This document shows positions 54,849 through 64,000 of a stretch of DNA of 64,000 nt, piece by piece. Position 1 is the stretch's first letter; the number at the start of each line of letters is the position of its first letter. Made by a program: the position numbers and the translations under genes. The notes under the pieces were generated by a model. It saw nothing but the letters and a program-made list of their open reading frames with translations, made no database searches and had not been told where the DNA came from. The DNA is from Deltaproteobacteria bacterium (GTDB lineage: Bacteria; Myxococcota_A; UBA9160; UBA4427), in NCBI GenBank assembly GCA_029261835.1, contig JAJDAO010000055.1, positions 1 to 64,000 on the forward strand, written 5' to 3'.

Positions 54849-55057
54849 CGCTTTCCCCCTAGCTTCGGTGGTCACGCGCACGGCGAAACCGCCAGAGCGC
54901 GCTGCACCGCGGCGATGTCGCGACGACACCGCAATCTGCGAGGAATCTACGCTGGTGCGGAAGAGGTAGTCAAGTAAATTCAGCCCAAATACCAGCTATT
55001 TACGAGATCAATTGCGACTCCCGGTCACAACTCGAAACCGCAACCCGTGCAGTCCGA

Positions 55058-55549
55058 TCAACGCAAGCGCGGGCAATAACGATCCGCGGCCCCGGCCAGA
55101 ACATCGTCCGCGGGGCGACTGCCACACACGCTCATCTCCGAAGCACGGCGGCCGGCTTCGTCGAGTCGCTTGCCCGTCAGGACGAGATTCCCGTTGGCAC
55201 CCGCGACACCGGCACGCACGAGACCGAAGTCCGGGTGGACGAATCCATACTCCGGGGCGTCCGTCTTTAGCACCCACGCACGAGGCTCGTCGGCCAGCGC
55301 TTCGCGAAACACGAATTCGCCACTCTCGCTCGTCTGGGTCCAGCGCAATGAATAGGCGGGGCGGGGCTCTCCGGCGGCCCCGCGTCCGAGGTAGACCTGG
55401 AACACGTCTGCACTCGCCACCGCTCGGCCGGTCGGGTCCTCGACGACCCGTCCGCTCCGGGCTTCGAGCACGATCGCGCCGGAACCCGGCAGGCAGCCGA
55501 GGAGCGCGATCAGGACCAATGCGATCAGGGCGGGATGAATACGTGTCAC
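55058..55549 (-). CDS. Predicted lipoprotein, unknown (163 aa)
   Basis: The N-terminus IHPALIALVLIALLGCLPGS contains a lipobox (LLGC), so it should be lipidated at Cys19. The body resembles a carboxypeptidase-regulatory-like or SpaA beta-sandwich (GRAVASADVFQVYLG, SGEFVFREALADEPRAWVLK). The start is a GTG. It lies alone, convergent with nothing. No function can be assigned. Confidence 0.6.
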   Translation of the reverse strand: MTRIHPALIALVLIALLGCLPGSGAIVLEARSGRVVEDPTGRAVASADVFQVYLGRGAAGEPRPAYSLRWTQTSESGEFVFREALADEPRAWVLKTDAPEYGFVHPDFGLVRAGVAGANGNLVLTGKRLDEAGRRASEMSVCGSRPADDVLAGAADRYCPRLR

Positions 55550-55726
55550 GTGGGCTCTCCAATCGGCACGGTGAATGGGCCGCAGAGGTGAAACCGCGAA
55601 CCTCTCAGGGCGTCGAGCCGCAAGCGTATTCGATTCGCTTCTGATTCGGCAAGAGCCTGATTGCGGGCACTCTCGGATCGCGACTGAATTCGAATCCGGT
55701 TGTCACTCGCCGGCGCGCTCTCACGT

Positions 55727-56749
55727 CTACGCGCGTCGCTCTCGACCGCGCGCTGCGTAGGCTCCGAGTAGCCGGAAGGCTGCAACCAGCAGCAGCTGAC
55801 TCCCGTGTGCGAGCGAGTCGACGGGCTGGGGGGCCTGTGTGAGCTTGAAGAGTTCAAGAGCGTTTCGCTGGCCGGTGTCGTTGTGGACCCAGTTCACTGA
55901 GCCCGCGGCTGTCCCCGAGTCGATCAGCACCAGAGCGTGATGCTGGCACTGCCAACGCTCCCACTGGAACGGTGCGCTGCCCCAGGGCAAATCGTTCACG
56001 GTCACGTCCAGCACAAACGTGCAGTTGCCGGGCACGGGGGCGCAGGAGGTCGTCGGCCACTTGTCCGCCGGGCTATTCGTGTAGTCGGACAACATGATGT
56101 GGAGCCGGCTTCCATCATTCGATACGCCCGGCAGGACGGTGTAGTTCGTACCCACCTCGGAGATCGGATCCGTTGCGGGATTGGGATGAGAGCCAGTCGC
56201 TGCCAGCAGATTCGGCGTCTTCCCGACCATCTCCTGGGCAAAGACCACGATCGCGGCACCCGGATCCCTCGGATCCCCGGTATTGAAGAAGGCCTGCCAA
56301 TTGGCGGAGAAGAAGTGAGCCATCACGACGTTGTGCGCGGCACCGCTGTAGGGGTTGATGTTCGAGGGATGCATCAGGCTGAAGTAGTGCAGAGAGCCTG
56401 CCACGAAGGCCGCGTTCGGCACTGCATCTTCCCAGTGCCCGATGTTGCGATTCCATTCGCTGATGTAGATGGGGATGCTCGCCGGATCGTAGCCTGCCGC
56501 AGTCAACCGATCCTCGAGACCGTTGGCGGGATTCCAGATGCGAAGATTCTGGCCTACGGGAAGCGGGAAGTAGTGATGACTGGCGACGGCATCGATCGGG
56601 TCCATGACGCTGCCGGGGGTATTGATGTCGTGGAAGGCGGTCAGGAGCGTCTGCCCCCAGACGGAGGCTGGCAGGAAGAGCACGAGACGGATGTGGTCGA
56701 GCTCCGGGTGGCCACTGTTGTGGACCGCGTTCCAAGCGCTCGCTTCCAC
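55727..56749 (-). pseudogene. 5'-truncated glycoside-hydrolase-like gene (340 aa)
   Basis: The frame covers the C-terminal half of a secreted (beta/alpha)8-type enzyme: DAVASHHYFPLP, then IPIYISEWNRNIGHWEDAVP with a candidate nucleophile Glu, then a beta-rich domain and a C-terminal hydrophobic segment (GSQLLLVAAFRLLGAYAARG). A TGA stands two codons before the GTG start, and the preceding frame has a short hydrophobic stretch (LVLLVF), like the remains of a signal peptide. The acid/base half of the barrel is absent. I judge it a decayed or deleted gene. Confidence 0.6.
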
Positions 56750-56880
56750 CTGTCAGCGAAAAACCAGGAGCACAAGCTGCAATCTTTGGCCTCGGCCCCA
56801 ACCCCGGAGTTGGCTACTCCCTCCGAAGCGTCCGCCCAGCAGGAAGTTCCGTGGAGGACGCGCGATCCGTAGAGCTCGGG

Positions 56881-57528
56881 CTACAGGGTACTCGGCAGGT
56901 GGCTACGCACGCGTGCGAGGCTGTCCGCCCGGCTCAACAGATCGACGACCTTGCTGGCCGGGCGCGCGTAGATGAGCCCGAGGGTCTCCTCGCCCTCATC
57001 GGGATCGGGAACGTGGGCCAGACTCGGCGGATCGATGCGGAACTCGGTCTGGATGCGGTCGTTGTTGCCGCGCGCATCGAGCAGGACCCAGCGCTCGAAA
57101 GCATCGATCCAGGCCGCGACGAAGCCATGCAAGACATGACCGCTGGCCGGCGGATCGCTCTTGAGGCGCTGGTAGCAGAAGCCGGCGGGGATTCCCCGGG
57201 CGCGTAGCAGCGCCGCCAGCAAGTGGCTCTTGGCGTAGCAGAGCCCGGTCCTCTCGCGCAGCACCTGACTCGCGTTGCAGGTCACGACATCGGCTCCGAC
57301 GTCGAAGGAGTGGCTGATCGCATCGCGCACCCACTCGAAGAGCGCACGCACGCGTGTCTCCTCGGAACCACAGCCCCGGCTGAGCGCACGGGCTTGCTCG
57401 AAGACCGCGGGAGTCTGCCAGTCCACCACGATGGTATCCTCGAGGTAGCGGTCGATTTCCGCCCGCTCCATCTGCATCTCGTACGGCGCCCGCATGCCGC
57501 CCGGGACCCCGCCCCGAGCCGGTCTCAA
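56881..57528 (-). CDS. Transglutaminase-like domain protein (215 aa)
   Basis: Catalytic triad blocks are present: Cys in RTGLCYAKSHLLAALLRARG, His in SGHVLHGFVAAWIDAFERW, Asp in WVLLDARGNND. The fold is that of transglutaminase-like cysteine proteases/transferases. It is cytoplasmic (no signal peptide). An internal ATG at 57495 is an alternative start. The gene overlaps the FkbM-like gene by four bases, so the two may be translated together. The substrate is unknown. Confidence 0.8.
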   Translation of the reverse strand: MRPARGGVPGGMRAPYEMQMERAEIDRYLEDTIVVDWQTPAVFEQARALSRGCGSEETRVRALFEWVRDAISHSFDVGADVVTCNASQVLRERTGLCYAKSHLLAALLRARGIPAGFCYQRLKSDPPASGHVLHGFVAAWIDAFERWVLLDARGNNDRIQTEFRIDPPSLAHVPDPDEGEETLGLIYARPASKVVDLLSRADSLARVRSHLPSTL

Positions 57529-58247
57529 ACCGCCACCCAGGGCCGATCATCCGCACTGGCCGGCTCGAGCTGGAAGTTCCAGGGCGTCACCTCCTCGATC
57601 GGCATCGCACGATGCTCATCCGGCAACTCGGAATTCAAGACGAAGAAGGCATTGGGCGCCCAGCTATCGGCATGAACGAGCGTGTAGCCCTTCTCGATGC
57701 CGAGCTTGTGCAGCGCCGCCAAGCTGGCACCGTGGTAGCAGCTCTCGTCCCACACGTGGCCAGTGTCGTAGGGCATCGTGCACGCCGTGTGGAGCGCAAA
57801 GAAGATGTTGTACTCCATCACAACCACGCGCGGCGCGAATCCCTCGATCGCCTTCCACACCCAGTAGTCGTTGCCGTCGATATCGATCGAGAGAAGATCG
57901 AATGTCTCTGGAACCCCATAGCGTGAGAAGAGCGCATTCACGTTCTCGGCCGTCACGAACTCGCGTTGCACCAGCTCGCCGTCGGCACGCTCGCTGCCCT
58001 CCATCAGGAGTCCACGCCAGCCGTGATTGATGCGCAGGTTGGCGGTGTTCGAGAGGTGGCAGCCGTCCCAGGCGCCAAACTCCACGAAGTACTCGCCACG
58101 CGTGCCGATCACCTGGAAGATGCGCTGCAGCACACCATCTTCACCGCACTGCGAGTAAGTGCTCGATTCGTAATTCCGCAGATCGCTCAGCACGACGCGC
58201 TTCCCCCGTCCTGGCTCGGGCCCCGACAGCAGACCGGGGCGCGGCAT
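57525..58247 (-). CDS. FkbM-like methyltransferase-fold protein (240 aa)
   Basis: The pattern YSQCGEDGVLQRIFQVIG, YFVEFGAWDG, SNTANLRINHGWRGLLMEGS and DLLSIDIDGNDYWVWKAIEG matches the FkbM-type family, with the SAM-binding Glu/Asp positions present. Such proteins often act on polysaccharide or lipid precursors. The ATG at 58247 is the first in frame. It overlaps the transglutaminase-like gene downstream. Confidence 0.72.
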   Translation of the reverse strand: MPRPGLLSGPEPGRGKRVVLSDLRNYESSTYSQCGEDGVLQRIFQVIGTRGEYFVEFGAWDGCHLSNTANLRINHGWRGLLMEGSERADGELVQREFVTAENVNALFSRYGVPETFDLLSIDIDGNDYWVWKAIEGFAPRVVVMEYNIFFALHTACTMPYDTGHVWDESCYHGASLAALHKLGIEKGYTLVHADSWAPNAFFVLNSELPDEHRAMPIEEVTPWNFQLEPASADDRPWVAV

Positions 58248-58311
58248 GATAGCACCGGCGAATGGCCGTGATAGACTCGGTCGGTCAACCGGTGCGGGAG
58301 CACGTCAACCG

Positions 58312-58590
58312 ATGTACAGCAACCGGCAGCTCAAGTTCGCGAAGATCCTGACGATCGTCGCCTGGCTCTTCACCGCGGGTTCGTTCTTCTTTCCCCTCTA
58401 CGACTGGGCGAGCGGGCCGCCGGCCCGCTCACTGTTCTGGATTCTGCTGGTCGCCCACACGCTGGAGCTCGCGTTCTTCACACGCTTCTACCGCCAGACC
58501 GAAGGCTCCCTGCTGCGTCACGTGCTCGGCAATCTCGTCTTTGGCGTGATCTACTACACCGAGGTCAAGCAGAGACACGAGCGGGCCTAG
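58312..58590 (+). CDS. Small membrane protein, DUF1145-like (92 aa)
   Basis: Two to three hydrophobic helices: ILTIVAWLFTAGSFFFPLYD, SLFWILLVAHTLELAFFTRF and HVLGNLVFGVIYYTEVKQRH. The size and layout recall DUF1145 (YhhL-like) proteins. A GTG/ATG-poor upstream frame is rejected in favour of the ATG at 58312. Its stop codon lies in the left arm of the 104-bp inverted-repeat element. Confidence 0.55.
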   Translation: MYSNRQLKFAKILTIVAWLFTAGSFFFPLYDWASGPPARSLFWILLVAHTLELAFFTRFYRQTEGSLLRHVLGNLVFGVIYYTEVKQRHERA

Positions 58591-58691
58591 CCCGGATTAT
58601 TCATGAAGCTCCTGCTGCGACCGCACATCCGCTCGTTCCAGAACGTCATCTGCACGGCCTCGCTACGAACCTTCATGAATAATCCGGGCTA
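58588..58691. repeat. 104-bp element with 21-bp perfect terminal inverted repeats (MITE-like)
   Basis: The arms are 58588-58608 and 58671-58691, exact complements that include CCCGGATTATTCATGAA, around 62 bp of unique sequence. It is too short to code. The form suggests a miniature inverted-repeat element or solo remnant of an IS1380-like element, whose ends I recall having similar sequences. It forms a strong hairpin and may also act as a terminator between convergent genes. Confidence 0.75.
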
Positions 58692-58700
58692 GCAGGCTGC

Positions 58701-60626
58701 TCAGCGCCTCTCGCGACCCGCGCGTCGGTAGCCGGCCCGTCCGCGCGACTTCTCTTCTCCCGACGCTCGGCTGCGGCCGGGCTTGCGCTCGCGCGGCGGC
58801 TGCTGCGGAATCAGGCACTGAGGACCGTCGCCGATCAGATCGCGGCGACCCAGCCGCTCGAGTGCGCGCTTCACGAGGCTGTGGTTCGCGGGCTCGAAGT
58901 ATTGCAGCAGTGCGCGCTGGAGCGCCCTCTCCGACGGCTTCTTGGCGACCTGTACCGGCGCCATGGTGTGCGGATCAAGACCCGTGTGATACATGCAGGT
59001 CGCGATGTCCATCGGTGCGGGGATGAAGTCCTGGACCTGCCGCGGCCGATAGCCGTGGCTCTTCAGATAGAGCGCCAGCTCGAGCATCTCCTCGAGGCCA
59101 CTTCCCGGATGGCCGGCCATGAAATAGGGCACCAGGTACTGCTCCAAGCCGGCCCGCGCCGATGCGCGTGCAAAACCCCGAGCGAAGTGCTCGAAGCTCT
59201 CGGCCCCGGGCTTCTTCATGCGGTCGAGCACCCCGCGGCTCACGTGCTCCGGTGCGACCTTGAGGTGCCCGCCGACATGGTGGCGGGCCAGCTCCGCCAA
59301 GTACTCGGGGTCGTGGCCGGCCAGGTCCATGCGAATGCCCGAGGCGATGTGAACCTTCTTCACGCCGGGCACTGCTCGACTCTCGCGCATCAGCCCGCGC
59401 AGTCGGCTGTGGCTCGTCCCCAGCAGCTTGCAGGTCTTCGGATATACACATGAGAGACGACGACAGCGAGCTTCGACCTCGGGCCGCGTGCACCCCATCC
59501 CGTACATATTGGCCGTGGGGCCGCCGAGATCGCTGACATATCCCTTGAAACCCGGACCGGCTGCCAACGCGCGCACCTCTTCTAGCGCCGACGCCTCGCC
59601 GCGACTCTGAACGGCCCGCCCCTGGTGCAGCGTAATGGAGCAGAAGCTGCAGCCGCCAAAGCAGCCACGCATGATCTGCACCGAGTGCTCGATGGTCTGC
59701 CAGGCGGGAATCTCCTCCCGATAGCTCGGATGGGGCAGACGACGGAAAGGCAGTGCGTAGACTGCATCGAGCTCGGCGCTCTCGAGCGGCACGGCGGGTG
59801 GATTGACGATCAGGAGACGATCGCCGTGGGCCTGAGAGAGACGACGGGCGTTGGCCGGGTTGACCTCGGCGTGAAGCAGCCGCGTGGCACGCGCGAACTG
59901 TCGGTGGTCGGCCGCGACCTCTTCGTAGCCGGGCAACGCCACGCTGCCAGGCGCGCCGGCATCGCCGTACCACCCGTTTTCGGCAGGCGTTTCGCTGCGG
60001 CCGAGCAGATACGCCACGCCGGGCAGGTCGCGCAGGTCGCGAACGCCCTGCCCGGCGGCAAGCCGCCGGGCGATCTCGAGGATCGTGCGCTCACCCATTC
60101 CAAAGGCCAGCAGATCGGCCTTCGAACTCACGAGGCTGCTCGGCAAGACGCGGTCGGACCAGTAGTCGTAGTGGGCGACACGCCGAAGAGACGCCTCGAC
60201 TCCACCGGTCACGACGGGCACTCCCTTGAACGCCTCCCGGCAGCGCTGCGCGTAGACGGCCGTCGCGCGATCCGGCCGCAGCCCGATGCGGCCGCCAGGC
60301 GAGTAGGCGTCGGCATTGCGGCGCTTCCGAGCGGCTGTGTAGTGATTGACCATCGAGTCCATATTGCCGGCGCTCACCGCGTAGAAGAGCCGCGGCGCGG
60401 CGAGCGCACGCCAGGCATCGGCGCTGCGCCAGTCGGGCTGCGCGAGGATCGCCACGCGAAAGCCATGCGCCTGGAGCCAGCGACCGAGCACCGCGGCCGC
60501 GAACGACGGGTGATCGACGTAGGCATCGCCCGAAACGAAGACCACGTCCGCGCGCTGCCAGCCGAGGGCCCGCATTTCATCGCGCGAGGTGGGGAGAAAG
60601 CGCTGACGTGCGGTGTCTTCGGGCAT
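58701..60626 (-). CDS. ygiQ: YgiQ-family radical SAM protein (641 aa)
   Basis: Long radical SAM enzyme. [20 protein letters not shown] starts the family-specific N-terminus, followed by [17 protein letters not shown]. The 4Fe-4S binding [16 protein letters not shown] gives CxxxCxx[21 protein letters not shown] and [14 protein letters not shown] are conserved. The C-terminus (after about 600) is a basic Arg/Gly tail. YgiQ biochemistry is unsettled. The start at 60626 matches the family. A longer Arg-rich tail than usual is seen. Confidence 0.93.
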   Translation of the reverse strand: MPEDTARQRFLPTSRDEMRALGWQRADVVFVSGDAYVDHPSFAAAVLGRWLQAHGFRVAILAQPDWRSADAWRALAAPRLFYAVSAGNMDSMVNHYTAARKRRNADAYSPGGRIGLRPDRATAVYAQRCREAFKGVPVVTGGVEASLRRVAHYDYWSDRVLPSSLVSSKADLLAFGMGERTILEIARRLAAGQGVRDLRDLPGVAYLLGRSETPAENGWYGDAGAPGSVALPGYEEVAADHRQFARATRLLHAEVNPANARRLSQAHGDRLLIVNPPAVPLESAELDAVYALPFRRLPHPSYREEIPAWQTIEHSVQIMRGCFGGCSFCSITLHQGRAVQSRGEASALEEVRALAAGPGFKGYVSDLGGPTANMYGMGCTRPEVEARCRRLSCVYPKTCKLLGTSHSRLRGLMRESRAVPGVKKVHIASGIRMDLAGHDPEYLAELARHHVGGHLKVAPEHVSRGVLDRMKKPGAESFEHFARGFARASARAGLEQYLVPYFMAGHPGSGLEEMLELALYLKSHGYRPRQVQDFIPAPMDIATCMYHTGLDPHTMAPVQVAKKPSERALQRALLQYFEPANHSLVKRALERLGRRDLIGDGPQCLIPQQPPRERKPGRSRASGEEKSRGRAGYRRAGRERR

Positions 60627-60855
60627 CGGGCGCTCTCGGCAGGGGCCGGGAATATAGGGCGGCGGACGGGCCGCAGCGTATTCCGAGACGAATAGTCAGA
60701 AAGTAAGTTAAATAAGTTAAAAAGCCTCGCAATAAGAAATTCCGTGTGAGACGATCGCGACGAGTATTGGGGAACGCGTGCCTTCGGTGGCCCGGCAGCG
60801 AGCGCCGAGACCGAGGCGTGACGCCGCGAACAGTCATCCGGGAGGCCTCTCTTTC
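60627..60855. promoter_or_regulatory. Divergent intergenic region between ygiQ and the secreted peroxidase
   Basis: 229 bp, AT-rich in 60695-60745 (repeated aagttaaa), which fits divergent promoters. No gene is supported. Confidence 0.4.
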
Positions 60856-63800
60856 ATGCGCAGTCGATTCATCTCGACCCTGGTTTCTCTCAGCTTTTGG
60901 CTGGCGCCAGTCGCGCTGGGGCAGAACACATTCCTGACCTTCGACACGACGCCCGTGCGTCCGCTTGCGATCTCACCGGACGGGACGCAGCTCTTTGCGG
61001 TAAACACGCCCGACAACCAGCTCGAGATCTTCGATATCGACGGCAGCGGCCTACTCACCGCAGCCGGCGTCGTGCAGGTCGGCATGGAGCCGGTGGCGGT
61101 CGCGGCGCGCAGCAACAGCGAAGTCTGGGTGGTGAACTTCCTCTCGGACAGCGTCAGCGTGGTCGACCTGTCGGGCGCCGCTCCGCGCGTAGTGCGTACG
61201 CTGCTGGTCGGAGACGAGCCGAGCGACATCGTCTTCGCCGGTCCGGGCGGCAACCGGGCCTTTATCACAGCGGCACACCGCGGCCAGAATACGCCCTATC
61301 CCGACGGCGATTACGACCTCGAGGGAATCGGACGCGCCGACATCTGGGTCTTCGACGCGACGAATCTCGGCAGCTCGCTCGGCGGTGACGCGCTCACGAT
61401 CGTCACTGTCTTTGGCGACAAGCCGCGCGCGCTGGCGGTGAGCAACAACGGCAATACCGTCTACGCGGCGATCTTTCACTCCGGCAATCAGACGACCTCG
61501 CTCAACCCGGCCTTCGTCTGCGACACCAGCACCTCCAATCTGAACAGCAACACGGTGGAGCCCCCCTGCACTGTGGCCGGTGTCACGTCGCCCGGCGGCT
61601 CTCCGCCCCCCCACAAGAACCAGCAGAATATCGTCCGCCCGGAGACCGGCCTGATCGTCAAGTACAACCGCGACGGCGGCACCTCGAACCAGTGGCAGGA
61701 CGAGCTCGGGCGCAACTGGAACGACTTCGTGAACTTCGATCTGCCCGACAAGGACGTCTTTGCCATCGACGCCACCAACAACCCGCCGGTGGCCGTCGAC
61801 GGCAGCAGCACCTGTAGCGACGGCGCGGGCTGCTGGGCGCAGGTTGGCACCAGTCTTCTGAACATGGCGGTCAACCCGATCTCGGGAAAGATCTACGTCA
61901 GCAATACCGACGCCCAGAACGATGTCCGCTTCGAGGGCCCGGGAACACTGGCGGGGCCCATCAAGCCCATCGGAGAGCCCTCGACGGTGCAGGGCAACCT
62001 CGCGCAGTCTCGCATCACGGTGCTCGATGGCAGCAACGTCTTGCCGCGGCACCTCAACAAGCACATCGACTACTCGATTCGACCGGCGCCGGGCGGCGTC
62101 AAGCAGAACAGTCTCGCGACGCCCACCGGCATGGTCGTGACACCCGACGGCAGCACGCTCTACGTGGCGGCTTTCGGCTCGAGCAAGGTGGGCGTCTTCG
62201 ACACCAGCCAGCTCGAGAACGACACCTTCACGCCGAGCTCGGCGAGCCACGTCCAGCTCAGCGGCGGAGGTCCGGCCGGCCTGGCGCTGCAGGGTGACCG
62301 GCTCTACGCGCTGACCCGCTTCGACAACTCGATCTCGGTTGTCAACACCGTGAGCGCCAGCGAGATTCAAACTGTCGCGCTCCACAACCCCGAGCCTCCG
62401 AGCGTGGTCGCCGGGCGCCCCTTTCTCTACGACGCCGTGGAGACGAGCAGCAACGGAGAGGCCTCCTGCTCGAGCTGCCATGCCTTCGGCGATATGGACG
62501 ATCTCGCCTGGGATCTCGGCAATCCAGATGACAATCAGAAGCCGAACAATAACCCGATGGTCGCCATCGCAGGTCTCAATAGCTGCGGCCTGCTGCCCTG
62601 CGTCTTCCACCCGATGAAGGGGCCGATGACGACGCAGAGTCTACGAGGCCTCGACCTCATGGGGCCGCAGCACTGGCGCGGTGATCGCGAGGGAGACGCC
62701 AACTTCTCGTTCAACGCCTTCAACGTCGCTTTTCCCGGGCTGGTGGGCCGAGCGACCCAGCTCACGACCACCCAGATGCAGGCCTATACCGACTTCGCGC
62801 TGCAGATCCGCTATCCACCGAATCCCGCCAAGCAGCTCGACAATTCGCGTAGGGCGATCGAGCAAGCCGGCTTCGACGTCTACCACCTGCCGGGTACGGA
62901 CATCGTGGCGAGCTGCAACGACTGCCACACTCTCGACGCCTCGCAGGGCTTCTTCGGGGGCGGTGGTCTCTCGAGCTTCGATGCCGAGAGTCAACATTTC
63001 AAGGTCCCGCATCTGCGCAACATGTACCAGAAGGTCGGCATGTTCGGCGAGCCGGAGCCCGACCCCGTCTCCCTGCCGCAGGTTCCCGGTCTATCGGCCC
63101 TGCCCTTCGACGGGCCCTACACCCACACGGGCGATCAGATCCGCGGCTACGGCTTCACCCACGATGGCTCGATCGACTCGCTCTTCCGCTTCGTGAGTGC
63201 TGGCATCTTCCAGGTCAACAACACGCAGCAGGCTCAACTCGAGGCCTTCATGATCGCCATGGACAGCGACCTCGCGCCGATCGTCGGGCAGCAGGTGACG
63301 CTGACCAGCTCGAACAACACCGTGGCGGACCCGCGTATCACACTGATGAACCTGCGGGCCGGCACGAACTTCATCTCCAAGGTGTTGACGGATCTCAACG
63401 GCGGCGCGGTCACGGAGTGTGACGTGATCGCCAAACTGGTCGAGAGCGGCGTGCAGCACGGCTACCTGCGCGAGGCGAGCGGGCTCTTCAAGCCCGACGA
63501 CAACGGCGCCTCGATCAGCGACACGGCCCTGCGCACCAAGGCCAACACAGTCGGTCAAGAGATCACCTACACCTGCGCGCCGCCGGGCTCCGGCTACCGC
63601 ATGGGAATCGACCGCGACGAGGACACGCTGCTCGACGGCGTGGAGACGGGTACCGGCATCTTCGTCGACGCCTCGGACACCGGTACGAGCCCTGCCCTTG
63701 TCGACACCGACGGCGACACCTGGGATGACGGCGCCGAGGTAGCAGCGGGCACCGACCCCAACAATCCGTTCGATTTCCCGGGCGGGCCCGCGGTCCCGAC

Positions 63801-63894
63801 CCTGTCGGGCTGGGCAATCGCGCTGCTGGCCAGCATTCTGCTGGCGACCGCCGCCGGCCTCGCACGGCAACGGCAGCCCGCCCTCAACGACTGA
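60856..63894 (+). CDS. Secreted beta-propeller/dihaem peroxidase with IPTL-CTERM tail (1012 aa)
   Basis: Signal peptide (FISTLVSLSFWLAPVALGQ). Residues about 20-530 form YVTN-type propeller repeats (LAISPDGTQLFAVNTPDNQL, MVVTPDGSTLYVAAFGSSKV). Two haem c sites follow, CSSCH (about 541) and CNDCH (about 687), with MauG/cytochrome-c-peroxidase-like context. A thrombospondin-3-like calcium segment (IDRDEDTLLDGVETG, DTDGDTWDDGAEV) precedes the C-terminal signal VPTLSGWAIALLASILLATA then Arg residues, the IPTL-CTERM sorting motif. It should be an exported redox enzyme, anchored or released by a sortase-like system. The ATG at 60856 fits the signal peptide; the upstream frame is rejected. A strong terminator follows. 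Confidence 0.88.
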   Translation: MRSRFISTLVSLSFWLAPVALGQNTFLTFDTTPVRPLAISPDGTQLFAVNTPDNQLEIFDIDGSGLLTAAGVVQVGMEPVAVAARSNSEVWVVNFLSDSVSVVDLSGAAPRVVRTLLVGDEPSDIVFAGPGGNRAFITAAHRGQNTPYPDGDYDLEGIGRADIWVFDATNLGSSLGGDALTIVTVFGDKPRALAVSNNGNTVYAAIFHSGNQTTSLNPAFVCDTSTSNLNSNTVEPPCTVAGVTSPGGSPPPHKNQQNIVRPETGLIVKYNRDGGTSNQWQDELGRNWNDFVNFDLPDKDVFAIDATNNPPVAVDGSSTCSDGAGCWAQVGTSLLNMAVNPISGKIYVSNTDAQNDVRFEGPGTLAGPIKPIGEPSTVQGNLAQSRITVLDGSNVLPRHLNKHIDYSIRPAPGGVKQNSLATPTGMVVTPDGSTLYVAAFGSSKVGVFDTSQLENDTFTPSSASHVQLSGGGPAGLALQGDRLYALTRFDNSISVVNTVSASEIQTVALHNPEPPSVVAGRPFLYDAVETSSNGEASCSSCHAFGDMDDLAWDLGNPDDNQKPNNNPMVAIAGLNSCGLLPCVFHPMKGPMTTQSLRGLDLMGPQHWRGDREGDANFSFNAFNVAFPGLVGRATQLTTTQMQAYTDFALQIRYPPNPAKQLDNSRRAIEQAGFDVYHLPGTDIVASCNDCHTLDASQGFFGGGGLSSFDAESQHFKVPHLRNMYQKVGMFGEPEPDPVSLPQVPGLSALPFDGPYTHTGDQIRGYGFTHDGSIDSLFRFVSAGIFQVNNTQQAQLEAFMIAMDSDLAPIVGQQVTLTSSNNTVADPRITLMNLRAGTNFISKVLTDLNGGAVTECDVIAKLVESGVQHGYLREASGLFKPDDNGASISDTALRTKANTVGQEITYTCAPPGSGYRMGIDRDEDTLLDGVETGTGIFVDASDTGTSPALVDTDGDTWDDGAEVAAGTDPNNPFDFPGGPAVPTLSGWAIALLASILLATAAGLARQRQPALND

Positions 63895-63904
63895 GCAAGA
63901 GAAG

Positions 63905-63961
63905 AGCCCCGTGCAACAACGCGCCTCGCTCCGGCGCGGAGCGTTGTTGCGTGGGGCTTTG
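63905..63961 (+). terminator. Long-stem rho-independent terminator
   Basis: An 18-bp stem with one 2-base mismatch: AGCCCCGTGCAACAACGC (63905-63922) pairs with GCGTTGTTGCGTGGGGCT (63941-63958). A TTT follows. It lies 11 bp after the stop of the 1012-aa gene. Confidence 0.85.
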
Positions 63962-64000
63962 GTTGCTCAGAGCTGCCGCCAGTATCTGAGGGGACTACAA

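Overview
This is about 64 kb of GC-rich DNA from a Gram-negative bacterium. The lineage is probably a deltaproteobacterial-type one (Myxococcota or a relative). The support is TonB/ExbBD, a GldA-F-G-type ABC operon, PEP-CTERM and IPTL-CTERM secreted proteins, a very large acyl-CoA dehydratase activase, and caspase/trypsin-type conflict genes. No marker fixes the taxon, so this is inference.

Bases 1-23,113 look like an accessory island. It holds transposase fragments, a 998-bp IS481-type element (538-1535), a 1220-bp IS3-type element (21894-23113), and a dense set of conflict or stress genes. The island ends 65 bp from the 3' end of a tRNA-Lys gene (23178-23249, minus strand), a classic integration position. 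Its core is a minus-strand gene train running from about 21.9 kb down to 10.1 kb: TPR-AAA+ ATPase, trypsin-like protease, trypsin-like protease with a long C-terminal extension, two unrecognised proteins, an 8-Cys RING-like protein, an E1-like ThiF protein, an E2/UBC protein with HPN and a catalytic Cys, a YbjN-like protein, a ubiquitin-like protein ending in GG plus three residues, a JAMM peptidase fused to a propeller-like region, and a ClpS-like protein. Three tandem paralogous small proteins follow. On the plus strand (4962-8439) a tightly coupled alpha/beta-hydrolase, caspase and 392-aa operon faces a large unknown gene (2179-4605).

I read the minus-strand train as a full bacterial ubiquitin-like conjugation pathway (modifier, E1, E2, RING E3 candidate, JAMM deconjugase). 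It is physically joined to an AAA+ ATPase, two serine proteases and an N-degron-adaptor homologue. Each part belongs to a known family. The combination is the main discovery candidate.

From 23.2 kb onward the window is mostly ordinary chromosome: an EEP-family hydrolase, purA, serA, aroA, gldA/F/G-like genes, exbD/exbB, tonB, a 1073-aa secreted tandem-repeat protein with Asp/Gly-rich calcium-binding-like units, tal, rpiA, a TetR plus sphingosine-phosphate-lyase-like operon with a 20-bp palindrome at its promoter, and a sigma-54 activator. Then come a PEP-CTERM protein, MarR plus the giant activase, a PAS histidine kinase, bfr/bfd, a group of secreted or membrane proteins, ygiQ, and a propeller-dihaem peroxidase with an IPTL-CTERM tail that ends in a strong terminator.

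Several reading-frame breaks fall in homopolymers: A6 in the IS481 transposase, G8 in one tandem paralogue, and A4 in the IS3 orfA/orfB junction. Base-calling error is therefore a real alternative to true mutation at those three sites.
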